Below are positions 28,890 through 38,500 of a stretch of 64,000 nucleotides of DNA, piece by piece. Below the pieces are notes generated by a model. That model did no database searches and was not told where the DNA came from. It saw nothing but the letters and a program-made list of their open reading frames with translations. The DNA is from Yamagishiella unicocca (taxonomy: Eukaryota; Chlorophyta; Chlorophyceae; Chlamydomonadales; Volvocaceae): contig BDSL01000204.1 of NCBI GenBank assembly GCA_003116995.1, positions 1 through 64,000 of the forward strand. The letters are read 5' to 3'. Each line of letters begins with the position of its first letter. Position 1 is the stretch's first letter. Made by a program: the position numbers and the translations under genes.

Positions 28890-30266
28890 TTAATGAGCAT
28901 ATACACTATATACATTTGATGAGCTCCTTGCTGTGCCAGCAGAGCTCCTGCCAGTCCCTCTTGTATCATTGACAGTGCTAGTGCCCATTGCATCATTGCT
29001 TGGCGATTCAACTTGTCGAAGCACAGATTCTGAAAACTCATATAGTGGATGTCCTGGGATGCAGACATTCAGATGTTTACATAGATATTTACATAGATAT
29101 GCCCAGAACAACACCATCAAAATCAAGAAGTGCTTCACATGACTGTTGCTGTTCTCAACCTTTCTTGCTTCAGGAAACAACTCTGCTGGAATGACTTGTG
29201 CCTCTTGTGTGATTATTTTCCACGTTTGTTCATTTTTAAATTTATATTTATCTTGCAGTGATCCATGAGAGATATATTTAAGGCAAATGATCATGAAATA
29301 CGCACACAAAACTGGGCATACATCAATGTCAAAATAGTATTGAAGGCAACGGTATTCATTCCCAGCCCTCTTATTGCACCAAATATGCAGGTGCTTTACG
29401 TTATCAATGTTCAAAATCGTTTTGAGTTTGGCATGTACATTTTGATCACCTAAGTAGTACTGGCGCGTCCTGCCAGATGTTTTATAAAAATACATGCTAT
29501 CATAAATAGCTGCGTGAAGTTGTTGTGATTTTGTTTCATAAAATGAAACCATTACGAAATAATGGCTTTGTAAAAGCCCTTGTTGAAATAAGCCCTTTAT
29601 ATTGCATAAATGCACGATTGGCTTGTCACCCCATTTCCTAAACACGTTGCTGTCGGAAATAATAATGTTTTCACACAATTCCTGGTCGTCAGGGGTTCCT
29701 ATGTGACACTCAATATGGACAACATCATCATTAACATTTTCACCGATGGTTGCATCGGACTTTAACTCATACAACAGTGATTCTAATATTTTAGAGCTGT
29801 GCTTCTCAATTAGAACTTCACGATGGAACCTGCTCATTTGAAAAGTTGTCCGCGTTATATTCCATGGACTGTTAGCCAGCGTTACCCAATCTAGAATGTT
29901 TGCTTTGTCCAATTCATTCATTGATAGCATGGTATCATGAATGTCTCTTAACATGTTGCCTATGAGGTCGTCGCTTTGAAGTATTGTGTTATTGTGGGTA
30001 ACTACGTCGCAGACATCACCCTTGCATGTTGACAATAACTCCCGTGCTTTGCCAAGAAAGTTAGGGAGCCCACCACCCACGCCCCTTTTGCGCGTGCATT
30101 TTTTGGTGCGTGTCTTCTTGTGCGCGCCTGCATTTTTTTTGTAGCGCGTGCATTTTTTCTTTGATCCGCATAGTAGCCTTTTTTTCTTTGTGTTTGTGTG
30201 TGGTTTAGTACCACTGTATGTACCACTGTACGTTCTATCCCTTTTAATTGAGAAATATCCTGACAT
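28890..30266 (-). CDS. Candidate Ulp1-like (C48) cysteine protease
   Basis: The frame is intact for 458 residues. Residues 26-62 are extremely basic. The centre has HYFVMVSF with His235, IYDSM with Asp256, then CLQYYFDIDVCPVL with Gln309 and Cys317. That His-Asp-Gln-Cys order and spacing resembles Ulp1/adenain-type proteases, used by large DNA viruses to mature virion proteins and by cells to remove SUMO. The Gln-Cys gap is two residues longer than usual. A hydrophobic helix near 385-400 (HFLILMVLFWAYLC) and a Ser/Thr-rich tail follow. The TTTTTTATATAG just before the ATG may be a TATA-like promoter. The protease role is inferred, not certain. Confidence 0.5.
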   Translation of the reverse strand: MSGYFSIKRDRTYSGTYSGTKPHTNTKKKRLLCGSKKKCTRYKKNAGAHKKTRTKKCTRKRGVGGGLPNFLGKARELLSTCKGDVCDVVTHNNTILQSDDLIGNMLRDIHDTMLSMNELDKANILDWVTLANSPWNITRTTFQMSRFHREVLIEKHSSKILESLLYELKSDATIGENVNDDVVHIECHIGTPDDQELCENIIISDSNVFRKWGDKPIVHLCNIKGLFQQGLLQSHYFVMVSFYETKSQQLHAAIYDSMYFYKTSGRTRQYYLGDQNVHAKLKTILNIDNVKHLHIWCNKRAGNEYRCLQYYFDIDVCPVLCAYFMIICLKYISHGSLQDKYKFKNEQTWKIITQEAQVIPAELFPEARKVENSNSHVKHFLILMVLFWAYLCKYLCKHLNVCIPGHPLYEFSESVLRQVESPSNDAMGTSTVNDTRGTGRSSAGTARSSSNVYSVYAH

Positions 30267-30380
30267 CTATATAAAAAATAGGGTTGCACATATTATATCT
30301 CTCTGTGATTTTGTTTGTTTTTTTGGTTTAAATTGTTAGTTTAGATTGCGTCATACCCTCGACTCGACTTTCCCCTTACA

Positions 30381-30575
30381 TCAAGAGGAAGAACGGCTGG
30401 TAGAAGGAAGATATGGAAACAGCGTCGATGTGGTAGTTGAGGAGAGTTTCAGGGAACGCGCGCTCCGTAGCGTAATGACGTTATCCACGTGCTGCTTCCA
30501 TCTAAGCAGAATGACAAACAAGCCACAAAGCAAGGTGTAGTACCCAAAGGCAGCGTTTGGCAAAAGAAACATCAT
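30381..30575 (-). CDS. Small membrane protein
   Basis: The protein has 64 residues. Residues 1-25 (MMFLLPNAAFGYYTLLCGLFVILL) form one hydrophobic helix, followed by a basic then Ser/Thr-rich tail. Two ATGs in tandem open the frame at 30575. Overlapping plus-strand frames look less protein-like. No family was recognised. Confidence 0.4.
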   Translation of the reverse strand: MMFLLPNAAFGYYTLLCGLFVILLRWKQHVDNVITLRSARSLKLSSTTTSTLFPYLPSTSRSSS

Positions 30576-30809
30576 AGCATAATTAGCTTCATTCGTACTC
30601 TAATTCGTACTCTAATATTTACTTATCGTGATTGAGATTATAAAGATTATAAAGATTATGGCAACCGTCGCCTTGAACATTTGAGCATACAACTTTGTTT
30701 GTCTACATTCGAAATCATTGCCATTGTCGATGAGGATCTTTTGGTCAGAGTCTTTTGGTCATAGTCTTTTGGTCAGAGTCTATGCATATGTTCAGACGTT
30801 CGATTGACC
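30576..30809. repeat. AT-rich gap with 'cttttggtcagagt' repeats
   Basis: It contains 'attcgtactcta', 'ataaagattata' and three 'cttttggtcagagt' units. No gene is seen. Confidence 0.6.
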
Positions 30810-33330
30810 TTAAAGTATATGATTGATGTGTGTGTGTTCTGTATCATAGGATTTCGTGTTGTACATGGGGTGGGGTATCTTCATGTACTTCAGAATGGGA
30901 GATAAACGACCGGGGAGGAGATGACATTGTTTTGTACGATCACATGACACATTGTAAACAGATACCCTATTGAACTTATTCGCTTTAATGCATTCCAGCT
31001 TGGAATATTGGAAATATGTCATATTCAATTGTCCTTTCTTGTTATTAGCGATAATGTCAGATATCAGCAAACATTTTTCATCAGGTCGTAATGTATATGC
31101 CCATTCCTCCTCAATGGAATCATCCAGATTATCACATCCAGGATTGTTTTTGTATGGAGGTAAACAGACCACTATTGGCTTCCGTTTGTTGTCTTCGTTG
31201 TCTCCTGTAAATTTATTGTCATCATAATGCGATAAGATTTTATCAAATGTTCTTGTGTTGAGCTCTGCAGATGCACTTTTATTTGTTTTCTTCATTGTTC
31301 TCTTTGTTGAATTCATTGTTGACTTCATTGAATTTACGGATCCTACGGATTCAATTAGTACGCGCATTCCTAAAGAATATTTGTCATGGCCCTTGATCAT
31401 GAAATCGATATCGTTTTGAATGCACTGGGGAATAATTGGAATAGACGTATACTCAAAATTCTTTCTATTTTTCTTATCGTTGGTACATTGACTACTGGAC
31501 ATGCAATAATCACGCGTAAAGGTCACCCCATTTCTTGAACTTACAAACTTATAAAATGCTGAATCTTTGTATCTTTTTTTGGGTCAATCACCATATTTTC
31601 AGGGTCATTAATCATCCTGTTAATTAAACTTAACCATGTGTCAAGTGTCATATTTTGATTACGAACATGAGGCTCAATCACTCCTGCATGAGAGAAAATA
31701 GCATTTCCAAACCGGAATACGAAAAGACGATTTCTCAATACGCGTCCCAATAAATTGTTAAATCCGAAAAGATCGTGTCTATTCTCATCACCTAGTCGAT
31801 GGTTTTCTGCAATCGTATTATTCTCTGACTCATATATTCGCGCGTTATCTAGTTCATGGTTTCCTATAATACTTATAAAGTGTTTGTTTGATATATGTTG
31901 TAAATAGTCTGTAAAAATTAACATATCCAGGTCCAAGTGGACATCACCATCTTTAATACGTTTGGCATCTATTTGGTCACCGCACTGGACAACGTATATA
32001 TCAGGGTCACTGGTCCATTTTAAAGCACGATTCTGTTTAGTGTCAAGAGATATGCACCCGATATCTAAAAGGGTATTGAAGAGCATATTTATTTGCCCTT
32101 CTAGGTCACCTATGATGTAAACACGTTCTTTTCCATTCTCAATGTTTAAGAATGAAGGTGGAGGTGATGGCCTATAATTATCACTCATGATGTGTCTGAC
32201 ATGCTGATCTAGAGCCGTTTCATGCCCGAATCCAACGTCCATATGTTGATTATGCCTGCCAGTTTGTCCTTTAGTTACAGTCGTTGAATTACCTAAAGTC
32301 GTTGGTGAATAATCTGTTATAGGTATCCTAATCATAGTTTGATTCGTTTTCCCATCAGCTACAGGTTTTGAAGCAGAAGAAAATGTTCTAGGCGCCCTAG
32401 TACTATGTTTCGGATGTTGTTTTGGATCTTTTGGATCTTTTGGATCTATATGCGTTTTCCCCGATGTACTAATATCAACAGATTGACTGCCAATTTTCCC
32501 TTTAGCTAGGGTCTTTGAACTAGTTGAAGTAGTCGGGGTAGCTGAAGTAGCTACATCAATTGTAGTGAAACTCGGTTTCAGTAGTGTAACCGTTGTCGGT
32601 AGTGTACCCGTTTTCGGTCGTGTACCCATTTTCAGTAGTGTAACCGTTGTCGGTCGTGTAACCGTTGTCGGTCGTGTACCGTTTTCAGTAGTGTAACCGT
32701 TGTCGGTCGTGTACCCGTTGTCGGTAGTGTAACCGTTGTCGGTCGTGTACCCGTTTTCAGTAGTGTAACCGTTGTCGGTAGTGTACCCGTTTTCGGTAGT
32801 GTAACCGTTGTCGGTCGTGTACCCGTTTTCAGTAGTGTAACCGTTGTCGGTAGTGTACCCGTTTTCAGTAGTGTAACCGTTGTCGGTAGTGTACCCGTTT
32901 TCGGTAGTGAAGAAGATGTTGTAGGCGCTCTATTACTATGATTTGGATGTTTTAGATCTTTCGGATCTTTCGGATCTGTATGCGTTCTCCCCGATGTACT
33001 AATATCAACAGTTTGCCGGTTAGCTACATTCTTTGCATTATGTGGAGTTCTTCTATTTTTAAGCCTAGCGGGAAGTTTCTTGGCGGCTATAGTTATTGTT
33101 CTACTTATTGCTTCAGTTGCTTTACGTATTTCAGTTAGAAAGCCAGGAGAAGGTGTAACAGCATTGCCCCACCCCCACCCCCCCGAGATTACTCTTTTCC
33201 TCTTATGAACAACTTTATTGCCTCTCTTGTCGACTCCTCTTTTCTTTGCGCTCTCTGCGCTCTTTTGTCGTCTGGTTTGTCGTCTGGGTATCTTCTGTAC
33301 ACTGTTTGATTCTGTATCAGACTGCATCAT
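30810..33330 (-). pseudogene. PPP-type metallophosphatase with repeat linker, frameshifted
   Basis: Three consecutive minus-strand frames (33330-32632, 32629-31541, 31526-30810) form one locus. The N-terminal part is basic, then Thr/Pro/Lys-rich repeats of TGTLPTTVTLLK (36-bp units). One unit near 32675 lacks one C of a CCC run and shifts the frame. The core holds GDLEGQ, GDQIDAKR, GNHELDN and FSHAG, the metal-binding motifs of PPP-family and Shewanella-like phosphatases. Near 31541 a second shift separates this from a frame with TFTRDY and IKGHD, which fit the later conserved motifs. A TATATA lies about 17 bases before the start. The enzyme would dephosphorylate Ser/Thr or nucleotides. Confidence 0.65.
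32580..32912. repeat. 36-bp coding tandem repeat in the phosphatase gene
   Basis: About nine units of 'ccgttgtcggtagtgta' plus 'cccgttttcagtagtgta' type are present. Frame loss occurs in one unit. Flanking parts at 32430-32480 and 32950-33010 (ISTSGKTHIDPKDPKDPK type) are also duplicated. Confidence 0.88.
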
Positions 33331-33496
33331 CTAACCCTCGATATATAAGTGCTTTATTACTATTTATCTAATAATCGAATGTCGAAGATAGTAAAATAGT
33401 AAAACAGTAGAACAAGACTAAAAGAAAGTAAAGGCGTCACGTGCAGCTTGTTTCATCAGTTCATCATTGATGTATATATGTCATGATGTATATATG

Positions 33497-34327
33497 TCAA
33501 TGGTATGTTCTTTTGAGGGACATCAGGGAGATATTTGGTTGGTAGAATTGGAGCCAGTTCATGATTGTTTTAGGGACGTGTTTGATGTACCATGCATTAC
33601 TTGCAACACCGTACCATGGCACAATCAGAAGAATGGAAGTCAATGATGCGAGCATCTGACCAGCTATGAGGACACCTGCGATAGACTTATTTGCGCAGTT
33701 TAAGACTATTGCCGAACCCAGAGTCCGTGCTGGATTTAGGGCTGCACCTGTAAATGACGCAGCGGCATATGCACTGGACAATAATGATAGGCCAACCATG
33801 ATTGGACCTGTGTTACCATATCCAGACTTGTTCTGTGTATACCAGACAACAGAAAATACTGGCACAATGAAAGACAATGTCGTAATGAATTCCCATCCAA
33901 AGACGCGTGCCACGGACAGACGAGGGTCTGGTAAGAAACAGCCTGCATAGGGGTGACATTCATACGATGGTTCGTGGCCAATTTGACATCCAGGAACCAA
34001 CAATGCTATCCAAAGTGCACCCACGATGCACCCCATTACCTGGGCGAACCAGTATATCAGGAGCTCATATGGTGTGGTGTACCCTAAAAGTGTGAACGTC
34101 ATTGTGATCGCAGGATTTAGGTGCGCTCCTGAGATCTTTGCACTATAGTAGACCATGATCATGAGCGCTACTGCGTTGGCTTCGGGTGTCGGGCATACTG
34201 ATCCAATAAAATGAAATATAGCACATGCGATGAATTCGGCAAATGCTTTTGTTACCATAGTGGGGGGTGCTTCTGGAATCTCTGATGCGAGCACATGTAT
34301 TGGTATTACCTCTCTATTGTGAGTCAT
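33497..34327 (-). CDS. Aquaporin (MIP family)
   Basis: The frame is intact for 276 residues. The two signature loops are present: GAHLNPAIT (NPA 71-73) and TGAALNPARTLGSA (NPA 198-200, Arg201). Six hydrophobic helices are visible. MIP channels conduct water or small solutes across membranes. The sequence after the second NPA (RTLG, not RD) favours the water-channel branch. The His that narrows the pore of strict water channels, seven residues before the loop's Thr, is Ala186 here, so the pore may be wider. Viral aquaporins are rare. This one could sit in the host membrane or the virion membrane. Confidence 0.9.
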   Translation of the reverse strand: MTHNREVIPIHVLASEIPEAPPTMVTKAFAEFIACAIFHFIGSVCPTPEANAVALMIMVYYSAKISGAHLNPAITMTFTLLGYTTPYELLIYWFAQVMGCIVGALWIALLVPGCQIGHEPSYECHPYAGCFLPDPRLSVARVFGWEFITTLSFIVPVFSVVWYTQNKSGYGNTGPIMVGLSLLSSAYAAASFTGAALNPARTLGSAIVLNCANKSIAGVLIAGQMLASLTSILLIVPWYGVASNAWYIKHVPKTIMNWLQFYQPNISLMSLKRTYH

Positions 34328-34486
34328 GCTGTATTGTCCGTACTTATCTGTCGGTCAGATGATACGGTTATTATGAGTTCTCTTTTTTCCTCGGCTCTTC
34401 GTCACCATTTTTAATATTCTATTATTACTTTCTGTCTTTCATCATCATCTTCTTCAAATGTTCTTTTATCTCGATATCATATAAAA

Positions 34487-35368
34487 ATGACAAACGTGAC
34501 AAGAAACAAACCTTCACCTGGACGGGGAGCAAAAAAGGCCCAAAGAGATGCGATAGCAAGGAATTCAAGAGGTAAAACGACAAGGACGACAAGGACAAAA
34601 AATGACAATACATATCGCACGGCATCGGTTTCACGAGCGGCAACAACGAGTCCTCAAACAATAAAGGTGTTACACACGTCTCAAGCAACAAGGGTAACGG
34701 GTACACGCGCACCAACGGGTACACCGCGCACAACGGGTACACGCGCACCAACGGGTACATCTCGTGCGTCAACGGGTACACGCACACCAACGGGTTCATC
34801 TCGTGCATCAGCTAAACATCGTTCGCCTCGCCTCAGGGAATTCGAAAAATGCAAAGTGAAGCAGCAAGCCATTCGCGAACAGTATGGACTCGATAACATT
34901 GCATACAGCAAGAGGATAGAGAGCGCTGATGAAATCGAAGGACTGAAGAAGTACCTTGGTTCTTCACCAAAGAAATTTGATAATTACGAGCAGCTCCAGA
35001 AGCTCGACAAAGTGATGTGCAGGTGGCCAAGGCCAAGCGAGATAAAGAAGCTGTCCAATTCATATGGCAAATCATTTACGTATTTCCGTGGAACAATGTA
35101 TCTTTCTAAAGCATCTACCGAGGCATATAGCAAATTTGTGGGACCTCTTGGCAAGAACTTTACTGAATTGACAAAGAGATTTGGACTCATTTACATCTGG
35201 ATCAAGAACTCTGCAAATTCGAAAGAGCTATATGTTTATGCGACAACTAAGCAGGCTGTCAGTAAAGCCATGATCGAGATAGCCTCGCGATTAAGTGATT
35301 ATGGCATCCGGGAGGAAAGTAAGATCACGATCAAGCAATACAACAATAAAAAGTTTGAACTTTCTTAA
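34487..35368 (+). CDS. Basic Thr/Arg-rich protein with unknown C-terminal domain
   Basis: The protein has 293 residues. Residues 1-115 are disordered and basic with repeats of TGTRAPTG type (15-21-bp DNA repeats at 34690-34800). Residues about 118-293 form a compact, charged, alpha/beta-looking domain (EFEKCKVKQQAIREQYG, KNFTELTKRFGLIYIWI) that I do not recognise. The basic tail could bind nucleic acid. CATATAAAA lies immediately before the ATG. Confidence 0.6.
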   Translation: MTNVTRNKPSPGRGAKKAQRDAIARNSRGKTTRTTRTKNDNTYRTASVSRAATTSPQTIKVLHTSQATRVTGTRAPTGTPRTTGTRAPTGTSRASTGTRTPTGSSRASAKHRSPRLREFEKCKVKQQAIREQYGLDNIAYSKRIESADEIEGLKKYLGSSPKKFDNYEQLQKLDKVMCRWPRPSEIKKLSNSYGKSFTYFRGTMYLSKASTEAYSKFVGPLGKNFTELTKRFGLIYIWIKNSANSKELYVYATTKQAVSKAMIEIASRLSDYGIREESKITIKQYNNKKFELS

Positions 35369-35394
35369 ATATATTATTAACAGTGTTGCGATAA

Positions 35395-35430
35395 TCTGTG
35401 TTTGACTATGTTTGACTATGTTTGACTATG
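35395..35430. repeat. 'tgtttgactatg' tandem repeat
   Basis: Three copies lie shortly after the end of the 34487 gene. Confidence 0.8.
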
Positions 35431-35459
35431 TGAAGGAGACAGGGTATTAAGTAATTGAA

Positions 35460-35486
35460 GGGTGTATTATTACGGGCACAACGCTG
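35460..35486. mobile_element. Solo end of an 81-bp-family MITE
   Basis: The sequence GGTGTATTATTACGGGCACA followed by ACGCTG matches the right end of the 81-bp family. No left end lies nearby. Confidence 0.6.
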
Positions 35487-35590
35487 CCAGTATCAAATAT
35501 TTTAAAGAATCGACCAAAGTACCAATAATATGGTCATTGGTGTGGGTCTGTGTAACCTCATACAGAATCTCAATGTAAATTACAGAAACA

Positions 35591-38500
35591 ATGTTGACTG
35601 CATTTGATTATGATGAAATTCAAAGAGCCGCTTCCATTATAGCATCCATACATGACCCTGTGACCGACACAGATATTGCTCGACTCACAAATCGACTGAG
35701 CAATGATAACGTCATGTCGAGAGCCGATACGTGCCTATTTCTCGATATAACACGGTTTGTGTCAACCCTCTTTTGCATAGGGTTACTCTTACATCTAAAT
35801 TTTAAAGATTCACGTGACGGGAGGAATGTCATCAGACGAACATGCACATTGTTGTTTACTACGATCTTTGTCGTAGATGCTGCCTGGTTCTTGACGATGA
35901 TTTCGCAGCATATCAAATTTAAAAAGCTTGTAAGGTCACACTTCTCTTTGGCTCCTAATCAGAGCGTCACTGACCATGATAGGAGCAAATTGACGTCGGT
36001 GATCCTAACCCAACTTCGAATACAGTACATGTACTCGTGCACAAATTACTTATCTGGAGACGACCCAGAAGGAAGAGATATATCAACGCATAACCACATT
36101 GTGGCGCATATCCGGAGCATGTTCTTAGACTCCTTCGTCATCATTATGGTGTTGGTTGTCGGATGCTTGTGGATATCGGATAAGATAACTGCTCCTCGTC
36201 GTGACAGACCACCAGGAAAACAAATTCAGTTAGGTGGTCAGCTAAATGGTCAGCTAAATGGTCAGCTAAACGGACAACTAAACGGACAATCAAATATACA
36301 AACACAGCAAGGACAAACTGTGTATTCTCCACCTGCAGGATCACTGCAACCTGTACAACAACCTGTAAAAGAACCTGTTCAACCACCACAAAATGCAAGC
36401 GCAGGTGTTTTAACATATGATCAAGAGGTTGCGCCATACATGCAGCAGAAGGGAAGACACAGTGGAGTCCCGATTGCAGATGCTCAAAGTGTTGTATCGT
36501 TTCCAATGTCGTCACAGAATAACATAGACAATACAGAAGATGAAGATGACTATGCACGATCAATCACTTTGTCTGAAAGGTACCCTATTGACAACGGTTC
36601 AGATTCGAGCGAGGAATCATTTCGTGATGATGATCACATGATCAATTATGATGATGAGGAACAGCAGCTGACAAAACGCGATCCATTGACACTTATTGAG
36701 GTATCTGAATCGAGCCCCTCAACAATACCGACTCTTAAACCAACCTTGCCAATCGGACACACACAGTATGTTCCAGTAGACGTACCATCCAACGTTCCAT
36801 CTATTAAAGCTGCGGGTCCTACACGACTCCCATTCATCACCCCAACCGATGCTCAATCCAGTAGAGTCGATGATCCTTTTAGACTTCCAAAGTTTTCACC
36901 TACATTTCCACCAACTGAAGCGATCGAAGATGTTGCGATGGTAGTATCCTTGCCCATTGGACCCGCGCAACATGTTCCATTCATCGCTCCTACATTTCCA
37001 CCATCGGAAGCGATCGAAGATGTTGCGATGGTAGCATCATTGCCCATTGGACCCGCGCAACATGTTCCATTCATCGCTCCTACAATTCCGCCATCAGAAG
37101 CAATAGAAGATGTTGCGATGGTAGCATCATTACCGATTGGACCCACGCAGTATGTTCCAGTCATCTCTCCTTCAACTCCTCCATATGATGGTCCCGATGA
37201 AGTAACACGACTTCCATTTGTGTCTCCCATACGTCCACCGTCAGAAGCAATAGAAGATGTTGCGATGGTAGCATCCTTGCCCATTCGACCCGCGCAGTAT
37301 GTTCCAGTGATCGTACCATCCAATGATCCATCTAATAGTCTCGATGGAACAACAAAGGTTCCAGTCATCTCTCCAACAGTTCCTCCATCTGATAGGCCCG
37401 ATGATGCAACACGGCTTCCATTCGTGTCTCCCATACTTCCACCGTCAGAAGCAACAGAAGATGTTGCGATGATAGCATCCTTGCCCATTCGACCCGCGCA
37501 GTATGTTCCAGTGATCGTACCATCCAACGATCCATCTCATAGTCTCGATGGTACAACAAAGGTTCCAGTCATCTCTCCAATAGCTCCTCCACCCTATAGG
37601 CCCGATGAAGTAACAAGTCTTCCAACAACAAGAGTTCCAATCATCTCCCCAACAGTTCCTCCATCTGATAGGCCCGATGATGCAACACGGCTTCCATTCG
37701 TGTCCCCATAATTCCACCGTCAGAAGCAATGAAGATGTTGCGATGATAGCATCCTTGCCCATTCGACCCGCGCAGTATGTTCCAGTGATCGTACCATCCA
37801 ATGATCCATCTAATAGTCTCGATGGTACAACAAAGGTTCCAGTCATCTCTCCAACAGCTCCTCCATCTGATAGGCCCGATGATGCAACACAAGTTCCAAC
37901 AACAAGAGTTCCAATCATCTCCCCAACAGTTCCTCCATCTGATAGGCCCGATGGTGCAACACGGCTTCCATTCGTGTCTCCCATACTTCCACCGTCAGAA
38001 GCAACAGAAGATGTTGCGATGGTAGCATCCTTGCCCATTCGACCCGCGCAGTATGTTCCAGTGATCGTACCATCCAACGATCCATCTAATAGTCTCGATG
38101 GTACAACAAAGGTTCCAGTCATCTCTCCAATAGCTCCTCCATCTATAGGCCCGATGAAGTAACAAGTTCCAACAACAAGAGTTCCAATCATCTCCCCAAC
38201 AGTTCCTCCATCTGATAGGCCCGATGGTGCAACACGGCTTCCATTCGTGTCTCCCATACTTCCACCGTCAGAAGCAACAGAAGATGTTGCGATGGTAGCA
38301 TCCTTGCCCATTCGTCCCGCGCAGTATGTTCCAGTGATCGTACCATCCAACGACCATCTAATAGTCTCGATGGTACAACAAAGGTTCCAGTCATCTCTCC
38401 AACAGCTCCTCCATCTGATAGGCCCGATGATGCAACACAAGTTCCAACAACAAGAGTTCCAATCATCTCCCCAACAGTTCCTCCATCTGATAGGCCCGAT

